A program made the translations under genes and the position numbers. A DNA stretch of 64,000 nucleotides from Euclidia mi (Eukaryota; Arthropoda; Insecta; Lepidoptera; Erebidae). The notes beneath the pieces were generated by a model that was not told where the DNA came from, made no database searches, and worked only from the letters and a program-made list of their open reading frames with translations. Below, one piece after another: positions 10,050-20,659 of the stretch (positions are counted from its first letter, which is position 1; the number at the start of each line of letters is the position of its first letter). Location: the NCBI GenBank assembly GCA_944739405.2, contig OX123186.2, positions 91,987,034 through 92,051,033 on the forward strand. The letters are read 5' to 3'.

Positions 10050-10336
10050 ATTATGGTTCAAAAACTCTCGATGAGTTAAAAAACTAACCCAACAATTCTG
10101 CTGGTAACAATAATTCAATTGACAAAAGAATAAAAAATCAATGCGAATCAATTTAAAACTTTGCTTTAAATAACACGCAAATCTGATACTAAAAGTAAAT
10201 TTTCTTTTCCCGGCTATATTCTCAGTCTCTCCATATTTATATAATTTAATCTAAAATGTTTGCATACTTATAAAAAAAAATCAAAATAATCCTGAACTTT
10301 GATGCAGTTAAAGAGTCCGTTAGTTTATATTTACAG

Positions 10337-10596
10337 AAATAGGAAGCTTCGTACATTCAAAACGAAGAAGGAAATTGATCCTCACATCATCTGGATACAC
10401 ATACTATTACCAAAGAACTTATAAGAGTAACAAAATGCGATGGCTCTGTGCCACACACCAATCAAGAGGTTGTAAGGCTGACATCACAATATATTGAAAC
10501 CTTATAGTAAAAGAAAGAAATATTCATGAACATGAACCGAAGTTGAACTGGTATTACGAGAAACCAGAAGCTTATCATCAGTTCTGTAATTCATAA
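10337..10596 (+). pseudogene. FLYWCH terminal exon, group B (premature stop)
   Basis: Acceptor TATTTACAG ends at 10336, created next to the right end of the Tc1-like element. Same entry phase as the others (AA-ATA-GGA). Reads GSFVHSKRRRKLILTSSGYT, RWLCATHQSRGC, then a TGA where the paralog at 11615 has GAG, then RNIHEHEPKLNWYYEK to TAA at 10594-10596. The H-x-H pair is still present but lies beyond the stop. Together with the displaced branch site this exon is probably dead. Sister exons are 11615 and 40202. Confidence 0.85.
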
Positions 10597-11460
10597 ACGA
10601 TTTTGAACTTTCACCTAACGTTTCGACTGGATTACATAGGCCGTTGGCATTTTCCAACCGATTGTGACCACAACTCATGTAAGCTGGTCGAACCGTCGTT
10701 GAATTCAGAGGTATTAATACCGCAACCATTACATATATGATTATTCTGTATCATCATTGTTTATCATTGCCTTGGCCTGGTCCCAATTTATTTGGGATAC
10801 TTATTTAGTTTGTAATTAGTATTAAACTAATCTATGCCATGTACATATTTTTTTTTCTATTATGTATTTTATTCTGAATTTAAGAATTAGACTACGGCAG
10901 ACTGATGATGATTCTGCATTTAGTCATGAAACTTTATTGTTGTGTTTTTATTTATATGTTGTCTAAACAATCGTGATTATAAATATACTAGACTGATGAG
11001 ATGTTTTTTGCAATCTGAAATATTTGAGTATTTTGGTATTATTTCGACGAGTCTGTTTCGATATACTGTACCAATAACTCGCAGTCAATTAATGCGAACT
11101 ACTAGTATATATGGTAAAGGGTTTCACCCTGGTACACCCATTAGATATGAATGAATGACAAGCTTTTGACGTGTCATAAATTTTGATGCAATTTTATGAA
11201 TAGTTTTGAAAGTGAAGAGAACTTAAAAGTTTCGGCGGAGAAAGCGCTCTTTTCATTTAATTTAAGACTAGCTTTCATAGACTGTAATACGACAATCGTG
11301 TTCATTTCACAAGATAGAGCGTAAGTGCGACGGTGGCGCAATGCCCTAACAACCAAACTTTCATGGTGTTCCTCACTTACATAGTGATTTTATGACGAAT
11401 CCACTGCGATGTTTCACGGTGGAAAATTATGTGTAGATTGATTTGTTGATCAAAAAAATT
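10597..11460 (+). other. Intronic sequence, no gene seen
   Basis: AT-rich non-coding sequence between two group B exons. Only short chance ORFs. No clear transposon ends. Confidence 0.4.
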
Positions 11461-11545
11461 ATTGTCTCGTATGGGGCTCGAATCCACAACACTCCGCGCA
11501 ATGCAAACAGCGAGACGACCGCATAAACCGCCACGCTAAACGTGC
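11460..11545 (-). repeat. SINE fragment, family C head
   Basis: The reverse complement contains the tRNA-like boxes of family C: a GGCGGTTTATGCGGTCG region and GGATTCGAGCCCCA. Full copies lie at 52686 and 54055. Confidence 0.55.
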
Positions 11546-11614
11546 ATAGATTATTGTAACATTGCTCTTCCGATTTCACTGATCAATAATGATAAAATTT
11601 GAATTATGTTACAG

Positions 11615-11871
11615 AAGTTGGAAAATTCGTTTATTCTAAACGAGGAAGGAAATTGATTCTGACTTCATCTGGATACACTTACTATTATAAAAAAGTTTAT
11701 AAAAATAACAAAATGCGATGGCTTTGTGCCACCCACCAATCAAAAGGTTGTATAGCTGACATGATTACTTATGAGAACCTTATAGTAAAAGAAAGGAATA
11801 TTCACAACTATGAACCTAAGCTTAACTGGTATAAGCAGAAACCGGCAGCTCATCACAAGTTCCGCAGTTAA
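11615..11871 (+). CDS. mod(mdg4): FLYWCH terminal exon, group B (open, last His replaced)
   Basis: Acceptor ATGTTACAG ends at 11614; enters AA-GTT-GGA and stops at TAA 11869-11871, about 85 residues. Contains GKFVYSKRGRKLIL, SGYTYYYKK, RWLCATHQSKGC (C-x7-C) and, after 17 residues, H-N-Y in place of H-x-H. Its group B sister 10337 has H-E-H here and 40202 has H-N-H, so the fourth zinc ligand was lost by a CAT/CAC to TAT change. The tail EPKLNWYKQKP is shared by the group. The frame is otherwise clean, so it may still be spliced, but zinc binding is doubtful. Confidence 0.75.
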
Positions 11872-12270
11872 TATTAAGGAAGAATTGTATCATATGAATC
11901 AACGAGCTTCAATCGTGTAATTATTTGAATTTGAAGGTGAAATATATCCTGCTAAGCCCGACATTTCAGCCTCAGATACACTAGCCGTGGTCACAACATG
12001 ACTGATTGACTGCTGAAACGCTTATGTTTTAAGTATTGAAGGCATTTTATCTTCATTACTCAAAACATAAATAGGTATTAGTCTGTCATTTATTGATCTT
12101 AAAAGTAAATTAATTATTATCTGCTGCTATGCATTACATACTACTTATACTGTATTGTTAATGCTCATGACAATATTATTAAAACCCATGATATTACCGC
12201 TAAGTTTTTATTATTAGAAATAAAAGTAGCTAAAGCCCTAATTAATAATTTACTATAAAATTAAAAACTT

Positions 12271-12280
12271 GCAGGTAAGT
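12271..12280 (+). promoter_or_regulatory. Candidate zero-length (recursive) splice site CAG|GTAAGT
   Basis: GCAG (12271-12274) followed directly by GTAAGT gives a perfect 5' splice consensus joined to a 3' splice AG. It lies 48 bases upstream of the acceptor of the exon at 12323. The polypyrimidine tract in front is weak. It could be a ratchet site in a long intron, a U1-binding element, or chance. Confidence 0.35.
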
Positions 12281-12322
12281 ATAAAGTACATTAACTAGTA
12301 ATAACATGTACTTAATTTACAG

Positions 12323-12669
12323 CTGAAGCAAATTACGTGTTTTCTCACCGAGGGAACAAAATGCTCTTAGTATCAGGATATAAGTTCTACCGGCAACGTC
12401 AAGTGAAAAACAAAGTCAGATGGCTGTGCTCCACACACTACGGCAAAGGATGCAAGGCAACGGTCTACACGCTCGGTGACAACATCGTCCAAATGAAAAA
12501 CGAACACAACCATATGCCATCGGAACAACAGTATGCATCATCTGCTCTAGATATATCACCACCTATCAAAATTGGTGGCGAATCTACGATTAGACAAGCT
12601 CCCCCAATACCAATTGGTGGACAACCACCAATGATGCCAAATACCGGTCATTTTAATTATTTTAAATAA
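12323..12669 (+). CDS. mod(mdg4): FLYWCH terminal exon with proline-rich tail (intact)
   Basis: Acceptor TTAATTTACAG ends at 12322; enters CT-GAA-GCA and stops at TAA 12667-12669, giving about 115 residues, the longest in the array. FLYWCH core: FSHRGNKMLL, GYKFYRQ, RWLCSTHYGKGC (C-x7-C), 17-residue spacer, HNH. After the finger comes an extension of about 45 residues with repeats of PPIKIGGE and PPIPIGGQPPMMP, absent from every other exon here. All zinc ligands are present and there are no frame breaks. No close paralog occurs in the window, so it is a distinct type. It is the best-looking functional exon of the left half. Confidence 0.88.
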
Positions 12670-13319
12670 TTATGTCTTGAGGCTCTGTGTGTTTCTTCAC
12701 GTCAATGTCATTCTGGAGAAACGTAGAAAGCCTCGTAGATCTTGGTTCTCATCATCTTCATCTTGCACCAAAAGGGCAGTTAGAATACGATGACATGCGC
12801 AATAAATATTTGAATGACCTAACCTGTCTTATTACCGTTGCGTCTGGCGTACCAGCTGTGCTTGAAATACATGGGTTGGTACCGGATGATGGCAGGTGAC
12901 TTGACAGTGTGTAGGCAAGGTAGGTACGCATTTCCACGCTATGGCAAATTCCAACCACTATCGGTCATTCTAACGCTGCCCCGACCCCTATAATCCTCAA
13001 ACTTAACGCAATGAACCTATTGAGCCATTTGAAACCCCAGGCTTATGCAATCCGCATATTTTAAGACGAGGTATTTCTTAACCCTTGTGTGACGTCTCAA
13101 GTGATGGGCTAGTTTATTCTTTGCTCTAAGAAGCCGGACTTCTAGAGACAATATACGATGACAGCGGTGCGAAGGATTTTTGCAACGCCTAAACCTAATA
13201 CGATATAAAATACTACAAATATAATATAAGCTAAACTTTTAATGGTGTAGGTATTTATTTATGATATGTAGTGTTAGTTGTTAGTAGATTATGATATAAT
13301 GTTCTGTCAAATGTGTTTA
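12670..13319 (+). other. Downstream sequence, no gene seen
   Basis: Likely 3' untranslated and intron sequence after the 12323 exon. An AATAAA lies near 12801. The ORF at 12687-12899 has no recognisable domain and is treated as chance. Confidence 0.35.
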
Positions 13320-13820
13320 GACTAGAAAACGGACGTCAACGCAAAAATCTTGGATGTAACCGAGATCGTGAGTTAGGACGATAACGAGTAGAATAATATT
13401 ATAGATCGTATATAAATATTCATAACATGATTGTGTAAGAGAGAAAAAGTTTAATCTGCTTCTAAAAAAGTGATACAGCTATATTTGTGAATTTCTATTG
13501 CTTTCTGTATCGAAATAGTCATATTTACTATAATTAGTTACTAATTGTTAAAATATTATTCATCTAATATATACTTAAGTGTGAAGTCTAAATATATTTT
13601 TTTTATAAAATCTGTCCTACCGCACTTTGAGAAAACTTTTTCATAACATTTAGTTCTGATTTAAAGCTGTAAATAAATAATATTTGTCGACATTGCAAAC
13701 TTTTGCTGCAACGTCTGACATCAAAATGTATGACGCACGGACCCTAATTTAGATACTAGCCATATAGGAATCTAACGAGAAAACATATTTTTGACACTAA
13801 ATAGCTTTATATAATTGCAG
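13320..13820 (+). repeat. Duplicated intron segment upstream of a group A exon
   Basis: Resembles 20330-21070 upstream of the group A exon at 24024 (shared GACGATAACGAGT / GACGATAATGAGT, ATCGTATATAA / ATCGTGTATTAA, CATCTGACAT-like stretches). The group A exons therefore duplicated with more than 500 bases of upstream intron. The second copy has since taken a family D repeat and a mariner-family element. Confidence 0.6.
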
Positions 13821-14095
13821 GTAGCGCACATTTCATATGTTCGCAACGAGGCAAGCAAATGCTTCTTTTGAATGGCTACAAATTCTACCGTCACCGCTCT
13901 CTCAAGAAGAAAGATGGAAGGTGGAGGTCAAGATGGATGTGTACATTACATTGCAGTAAGGGATGCAAAGCGTATGCATGGGCTACATAAGATAATAAAA
14001 TCATAAAAGCTAACTGTAATCATAATCATACACCTTCAGGAGAAATGCTGTGCACTTCTAATGTATTGGATATCCTCTCATCCGTTAATAAGTAA
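13821..14095 (+). pseudogene. FLYWCH terminal exon, group A (premature stop)
   Basis: Acceptor ATAATTGCAG ends at 13820; enters GT-AGC-GCA. Reads CSQRGKQMLLLNGYKFYRH, a basic loop, SRWMCTLHCSKGCKAYAWAT, then TAA at 13988-13990 where sisters have Ala. The H-N-H pair and the LDILSSVNK tail follow in the same frame up to TAA 14093-14095 but are cut off. Protein made from it would keep the Cys pair only. Closest relatives are 94 and 24024. A SINE begins almost directly after it. Confidence 0.85.
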
Positions 14096-14098
14096 CGG

Positions 14099-14347
14099 GA
14101 CTGCCTTCGTGGCCCAGAGGATAGCGTATGCGTTTGCTGATCGTAAGGTCCCGGGTTCGATTCTCGAGACGGGAAAAACTGCTACTGAGTTTTCACTAGT
14201 AGCACGGAATCTGGCAGTGTGCTCGTTAATGGTAATAGGCTCGCCCCCATTACGTGGAACCTAACATTCATAACAAGGCGAAATGTGCATGTAATATTAC
14301 ACGTCTTCCTACCGCTTCGGGATACAGGCGCGACTACATAAAAAGAA
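14099..14347 (+). mobile_element. SINE, family B
   Basis: tRNA-like head with GGCCCAGAGGATAGCG (A-box region) and GGTTCGATTC (B box), then the family body with GCAATAGGCTCGCCCCC-like and CCTACCGCTTCGGGATAC segments, ending near GACTACATAAAAAG. Other copies: 15627, 40852, and fragments at 38216, 57480 and about 59420. Confidence 0.8.
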
Positions 14348-15392
14348 AGTAATCAGTAAGATATTGTGTATAGTCTTGTGTAATGTAGATAGCTATAATG
14401 CGAAAGTCGAAGTGATTCTTCAACTCTTCTTCAATAAAAGTAGCTGATTCTAGATGTACTTAACATATAAACAACACAAAAAATTGTATCGTAGTTTAAG
14501 TTTTATTGTAAAGTAATTATACGTAATTAAGAACAATGAAGAGGCATAATTCTCATAAATAAATTTGCATTCAAAATGCAGTTTCGATCTAATGTCAGTG
14601 TCATACTCATGTCAAAAATGGTAATTCTCCTGACATTAAATTAGCAGAATAAACGATTCTGATTCAATTCAAAATATAATCTCGTTTCATTCAAAATATA
14701 ATTTCAATGTCATATAAAATACGAGATTTGGCCTTCACTGACTTCTATAATATATATGATATTTATTTGATTCACCCGTCTGTTTAGGCCTCGCGCGCAC
14801 TATCGATTAAAGTTGGCCGATAGTTTGATCGGTCAGTCGGATCAGTACAGAGTTATATGGCAGTGCGCGCACTTGATCAAATCTTCAAGTAGTTAAGTTC
14901 CCCCCCCATATTGTCTGTCGCGACACGACAGACGCCGTCACGACAGATTACATCAGATAAATGTGAACGCGGCCTAGAGCGCGGCAGCCTCGGCACCGTA
15001 GGAAAAAACAAAATTGTAGTTGTCATAAAGTTTGAATTCAGAACATGAAAATATAGTTGAAAATCTATTATGTATTATTGCGCATGTATCAAATTGTCGA
15101 CTTGTGAATTAGAGTGAAATAGTACATTTGCCATCTATCGGTCTACGTATCAATGTGAGATAATTGGTCTCTCCTCTCTCTTATTTTAAAATTTTGTTTA
15201 TAAATATAGTACTTGGAAATGGTCATACTGCAATAGGGTTGTGGCATGTGTTTTTACTAGCCCGGTACTAGACAATGGTAATAATGGGCCATAACATACA
15301 TAATTCGTTATACTTACTTTTTTTGTAAAAATATACATAGAAACACCCAGACCAAGACAAACATTCATGTTCATGCACACAAATGTTTGATA
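14348..15392 (+). other. Non-coding sequence
   Basis: AT-rich. At about 14790-14975 there is a palindrome-like stretch with CGCGCACTATCGATTAAAG and CAGTGCGCGCACTTGATC, and CGTCACGACAGA repeats, probably a small MITE. No coding signal. Confidence 0.35.
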
Positions 15393-15464
15393 TGAGCGGG
15401 AATCGAACCTGCGACCTTCGGCGTTGCAGTCGCTTACTCTCCCGCTTTGCCAACCGGTCCTCGA
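15393..15464 (-). repeat. tRNA-like SINE head
   Basis: The minus strand contains an A-box-like GGTTGGCAAAGCGGGAGAG and a B box GGTTCGATTCC. The acceptor ends do not pair, so it is a tRNA-derived repeat head rather than a tRNA gene. Confidence 0.55.
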
Positions 15465-15626
15465 TTATTGTTATACCTAAAGGATGGAATAGGTATAAAA
15501 ATATAGAATGAATTATAGGAAATTAATGTCTGTAGGCAAGGATACTGTAACCGAAACACAGACTAAATGATTATTATTGGTATAATAAATAGCGTCAAAG
15601 ATGAGAATGTTATGATAAATGTATCC

Positions 15627-15880
15627 TCCGTCATTCAGTGACCAGTGGATAGGGTATGTGACTGTTGAGCGGAGGTCCCAGGTTCTATTCCCGGGTCGGG
15701 CAAAAGTGTTACTGGGTTTTCCCAAATTCTCAGAAGCAGCACAGAGTCTGCTGATGTGCCCGTTAACGGCAATAGGCTCGTCCCCTATTACGTGGGACCT
15801 AAACATTTCATGGTGAAATGTGGATGTAATAATATTACAACTCTGCCTATCCTTACACGGATACAGACGTGAGTCTATAA
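15627..15880 (+). mobile_element. SINE, family B
   Basis: Same family as 14099: AGGTTCTATTCCCGGGTCGG head, GCAATAGGCTCGTCCCC body and a CGTGAGTCTATAAAAA end. The B box has one change. Confidence 0.75.
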
Positions 15881-15939
15881 AAAATGTCCAACATACAAAC
15901 ACACTTGCGAATTTATATTATTAGTAGAAATTATTATGT

Positions 15940-16270
15940 TCGAGCGAGGCACGAAACAGCGTCCAGACCGCGGCAAAACAAAAAACCAAACTCGATGGCT
16001 CGGCCGCTCGGCCGCTCGGTCGCTCGCCCGCGGCGGTACACGCGCTTGCCTCGGCCGGGGCACGTCCACACAGAGCGCGCAGCCTCGCGCGCCAATTCCT
16101 CGTGAGGCTGCGCGCTCTGTGTGAACGTGTCTAATTCGGTAGCTCGGGCGCACGCGTGCGGCCGGCCGCGGCTGCCGTGCGCTTTCCTCGACCGAGCCAC
16201 GTCCACACAGACCGAGCAGCCTCGCGAAGCATTTTCCGCGCGAGGCTGCTCGGTCTGTGTGGACCCGCCT
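15940..16270. repeat. CpG-rich region with two long hairpins
   Basis: Strongly GC-rich in an AT-rich setting. Hairpin 1 (about 16061-16130) pairs GTCCACACAGAGCGCGCAGC with its complement. Hairpin 2 (16201-16264) pairs GTCCACACAGACCGAGCAGC with its complement. It lies just before the first ATG of the TE relic at 16314 and may be that element's terminal region. Confidence 0.7.
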
Positions 16271-16313
16271 ATTACTGTGTTTTAATGTTACAATTTTGAT
16301 TAATAACTGAAAG

Positions 16314-19300
16314 ATGGCATCCAAGTATCGTGCTAAGTTTAGTAGAAGTCAAAATTTAGTGAATTTAGCATTACAAAATGAAAATAGTAGTGCTCAGAGA
16401 AACGAATTAGGTTATGAAAACGACGATTTTATAGAAAATAGCGATTGTGATCTTTGTATGTGTTAAAAATATATATCTACAGACTAGTAAATGTTTAAAT
16501 CTTGATTAGTTATTCTTTGATTAACAAATTAACTGAAATAACACGACTTTTTAGAATGAATAGCCAATATGGTACATTAGCCCTTATACGTGTTTTATTC
16601 TAAAAAGATACACTTACGCCCTACAATATTATTTCTTACTTTTGGCCTGTTAATATGTATAGCAAGGGTTCAAATAATATCGGATAAAATATTTGTCCAG
16701 AATATGCCAAACTATAATAACACAGGCCCACAAAAAAGTACCTTGCGCGAAAGACCAGACCACGTGAATTTTATGTTTTCGGGGTCGCTGAGTCCGAATA
16801 TGCTGCCAGAATAGCGAAGTTGGTTCGCGTTTATTCAGAAATCAGCTATACAAAAGCTGAAAGTTTAAGTTTTTGATGAAAAAATATGAAATCATTTGGT
16901 GATTCTAACTTTAAGTAAATACTCTATTGATTCAGCATGACATTTTTTGTATAATTTATTTCATTGCACATTGGAATTTTTCGTTTTTTAACCACAAAAA
17001 TCATATACGAAAAACTAAAATGTTCAGCTGCTTTATTGCTGATTTCTGAAAAAACGCGAACGCGAAATAGCGAACCAACTCCGCTATTTCGCTATTTTGG
17101 CACCATATTCAGACTCAGCGACCCCGAAAACATAAAGTTCAGGTGGTCTGGTCTATCGCGCAGGGTTCTTTTTTTGTGGGCCTGTGTAATTATTGGCATT
17201 ACTTACTATACCTATTTAAAATACTTGACATACAATACTACGGTCCAATCTTACTTTGTATTGTTTTTTCAGCATCTTCTTTACCATTTGGAGCCAGTGA
17301 GATTTATTAGAAAATTGCAGTTTAAGTTCACTCAAAGATATATGTTTTGAAAATGATCTATCTCAACAAGAAAAACAAAATGATACAGAATTAGAAAATT
17401 CTACTTTGGTCGAATCTGCTAGCATTTTTATTTCAAATAGTAAACTAACTAAACCCCATGAAAAAGGTACCCATAGTGACAATCGTGAAAAATAAAACAA
17501 TACAGATTTATATTCTAACTGTCTTTCAGTACAAGAAACTAATGATTACAGTTATGTGCCAATAGTTAGCAGTTCATCAATCGTAATAACAAACAATTAT
17601 TCTAATCTGTCAGGCAAAGGTGTTTTTGAACCTTCAGTGGAACATCAGAGTGAAGAATCGATTCAAAATACTGAACTATTGGATGATAATGATATGCGCG
17701 ATATTGATAATGTGACTCCAATACCATCATCTAATTACAGTTCTTTTGGTGAAGAAGAACCTATTCCCTCAGTACCATCGCTCGCATCTCCTGTTTCACA
17801 GTATTATTCATCAACTGATGTTTCAACTCCTACACGGCCCAAAAAAAGAAAATTTACTTAAAAAAGAGACAGTGGAAGATTGCGAGACCGTTTTCGAAAT
17901 GAGTGGATAGATTCGAAAAGAAAGAAACATAAAAATTCTGGGCAAGCGTATACCAGTAGAAATGGCAAATTAAGGGATGGGAAAAAATCGGTGAGCCATG
18001 TCAAAGCACATGTAAACTGAAGTGTTTCGAAAAACTTGATGAAGGCACAAGGACTGCTATATTTAATCAATTTTGGATGATTGGAGATCATTCTGAACAA
18101 TATAAATTTATTGTTAACTATGTAGTAAGAATAAATAAAAAAAGAACTGTTACTCACGGTGAATCACGAAGATCCTACACGTATGTCTATCATTTGCCTA
18201 TTACACAAAAAAATCAAAAGACGACACTAGTGGTATGCAAGACGATGTTTTAAATACTATTAGTTGTGGGCCAAAAATGATAAGAACAGCAATGAATAAG
18301 TTTTCTGCTACAAATAGGCTCACTATGGTTGATAACAGAGGTCGACATGAGCACCATAAAACCTCTGGTGATACAGTAATGATCAAAAGTGTGCTGGACC
18401 ACGTCAAGTCATTTGAACCGGTCGATTCACATTATTGTAGTAAAGACAGTAATAAACTTTATTTAGAGGGCTCTTTAAGTTTTATCCGCTTATTTAAATT
18501 ATACAAAGAATGGTATGATCCAACTAAATATGGTAATAAATGTGAGTAGTTAAGGCAATACAGGGATAAAGTTAACAAAAATATTAATTTATCATTTCAC
18601 CAGCCCTAAAAAAGATCAATGTCATGTTTGCCATTCTTTCAAAAACGGTCCTGTGACTCCAGAATATAGAATAAATTTTGATAATCATATAATTAACAAA
18701 AAATCTGGCTAGAGCTTTAAAAGAAAAGGATAAACGTGATTCACAAAATGACACGAAAATTTTCTGCGCTACTTTTGATTTGCAAAAAGTGTTGTTGTCC
18801 CCAAGTGGTGAGATTAGTCTATTTTATTACAGCAAGAGGTTGAAAGTATAATTTAACTTATCAGTTTTTGATATTTGGAACTTAATTGGTACCTGTTACT
18901 TATGGAACGAACAAATTGCAATGAAGGGATCGAACGAAATAGCGAGCTGTCTTTATGATATAATTAAAATAAAAAGTCAAGAAGGTTGTAACGACTTCAG
19001 ATTTTGGTCAGACAACTGCGCCGGCCAAAACCGGACACAGGATTATGTTTTTCATGTATCTTTACGCAGCTAAACAGTTTCATTTGAATATAAAACACTC
19101 TTTTCTTGAGATAGGCCACACTCAGAATTAAGGCGACTCCATACACGCAACCATTGAACGAGCTTCAAAATATAAAAAATATTTTAAAAAACTCAGAAGG
19201 ACAAAAAATCAGATACAACCTTCTAAGAAGAAAGACTTGCTCGATTTATGTCGAAAAAATATTATGCCACCTCTATACCATAGTTATTATGAGAATTTAG

Positions 19301-19356
19301 TAACATCTAATGACATTGTGACTACGAATGATAGTGAAAATGAAGACAATCAGTAA
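16314..19356 (+). pseudogene. Relic of a transposase-like gene of unknown superfamily
   Basis: Starts MASKYRAKFSRSQNLV at 16314 and can be followed through broken frames to TAA at 19354-19356. Shards: a Ser/acidic stretch 17556-17861 ending TRPKKRKFT; then RDRFRNEWIDSKRKKHK; VCKTMFLNTISCG at about 18233; DNRGRHEHHKTSGD; VKSFEPVDSHYC; KKDQCHVCHSFKNG near 18610; FDLQKVLLSPSGE; LWNEQIAMKGSNEIASCLYD; FRFWSDNCAGQNR near 19000. The SDNC motif and Cys-rich centre fit a large family of transposon-like insect proteins, probably DDE-type, which I cannot name. At least ten stops or shifts and a foldback insertion (16722-17205) break it. It is related to the relics at 1975 and 37735. Confidence 0.6.
16722..17205. 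mobile_element. Foldback (MITE-like) element of about 480 bp
   Basis: Left arm from ATAACACAGGCCCACAAAAA and right arm ending TTTTTGTGGGCCTGTGTAAT are reverse complements over most of about 140 bases each (shared GCGACCCCGAAAACATAAA, GCTGATTTCTGAA). It interrupts the TE relic gene. No ORF of its own. Confidence 0.8.
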
Positions 19357-20449
19357 TTTTTCACTTATTAATGAGTAAGGCTGATTTTGGACATTTTACT
19401 ACTTGATTGTACCATTGACATTTTTATTTTTGTTTAAGCCAGTTAGGATTTTATTTTTGTTAAGTTTTTTGTGATTTTTTGAGAAAATAATAATGTGAAG
19501 TACATTTATTTTTATAACCTTATTACGTGATTTTGTTAATCAAACTAAGATAAAACTTTTTTTGTTAATTATTCTTAGGTAGATAATACCAAAAAACCAT
19601 TGAATACGGGTCCATAATTGTAGTTTAAAGCAACTTAAATTTTTGTTTCAATAAATGATTAAAACTATTGTGATTTTTGTCTATTTTTATATTACCTAAC
19701 TGAAAACACAGTTAGTAGGTTAGATTCTAAAATGTATAAGTGTCAATGTGATTTAATTATCTAAATATCCAAATGTCTTTTATTATAATTAATTAATTAT
19801 CAACTGCTTCAGTCTTTAATTGATTTCATGAGCAAAAATATTTAAAAATATTTATTTTATGCAACTTAGCATAATACAAGTATATTGGCCAATTGACACA
19901 TTGGCCCTTTTATGGTGTTTTTAAATACAAATAATTTTAACAAAAACTAACGTAAAAAGGCCAATACGCAGTAAAAAAAAACTGTTTAATGTATATAAAA
20001 CAGTGTAGTATATATATAAGTAGGACAATTGTCTTAGTAAACAAGCAAAGTTTCATAAATTTCGGTTTTATCAATCTTAAGTTATAGCAAGTTTAAACTT
20101 TGGAAGCCTCTGCTGTAAAGTTGTCATTTTGCATTTTGGCCCTTATACGTAGGACCCATCGTAATATTCCGATGCTTTTGATGTTCTTATTTGCTAACTG
20201 CCAAAGTGTATCGAAATACGTGGTCGCGAAGAAAGTCATATTAAGTAGTCTAAGTTGTATTACTATGGCAATCAAGCGCTAACAATAATAAAAATGAGGG
20301 ACGCATGCCACCTGTCTGGACTTAAAAATGAACTTCGGGCTCCGAGGTGAAAATCTAGGATGCAACTAGGGTAACGCTATGACGATAATGAGTTTTAAGT
20401 AGATTAGGTATTCTGTAGATCGTGTATTAATATTTATAATATTATATGT
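19357..20449 (+). other. Non-coding sequence after the TE relic
   Basis: Very AT-rich. TTGGCCCTTATACG near 20135 echoes TAGCCCTTATACG at 16578, possibly element-related. From about 20330 the intron shared with 13320 begins. Confidence 0.35.
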
Positions 20450-20659
20450 CATCATCATCATCAGCCTTTAGCAGTCCACTGCTGGACTAGGCCTCTCCTT
20501 TGAAAGGAGGAATTGGCCTACTATACCACGCTGGCCAAACGGGTTGGTATAGGGTTTGTATCAAGTTTTCCTTCTATTACAGTGCTGTTCTCTGCATAAT
20601 ATGCTCCCTCTGTCAGCTCTTACGACACCCATGAGATGATATGGGGTGGTGATGTTCCA
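20450..20659 (-). mobile_element. SINE-like repeat, family D (reverse)
   Basis: Flanked by a 14-bp target duplication ATAATATTATATGT (20436-20449 and 20660-20673). Begins CATCATCATCATC and contains CGTGGTATAGTAGGCC in reverse. Same family as 3215 and 61370. Confidence 0.85.

Larger units (their letters stand above)
4517..10325 (-). mobile_element. Tc1-like DNA transposon, split by a nested retrotransposon
   Basis: Both ends match as inverted repeats: left CACTGACGGACTCATAAAC from 4517, right the complement of AACTAACGGACTCTTTAAC ending at 10325, with further shared bases (ATCAAAGT, AAGTATGCAAAC). Both are flanked by TA (4515-4516 and 10326-10327). The body is interrupted by a non-LTR retrotransposon at about 5756-9956, which splits the transposase gene. 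Without the insert the element would be about 1.6 kb, normal for the family. It landed inside the acceptor region of the FLYWCH exon at 10337. Confidence 0.85.

Noticed and set aside
12687..12899. 70-residue ORF after the 12323 exon
   Set aside because: No domain, overlaps an antisense ORF of equal length, likely chance.
15393..15464. tRNA gene on the minus strand
   Set aside because: A and B boxes are present, but the acceptor stem does not pair and it sits among SINEs.
15875..16324. Arg-rich ORFs in the GC-rich hairpin region
   Set aside because: They arise from palindromic CpG-rich repeats on both strands.
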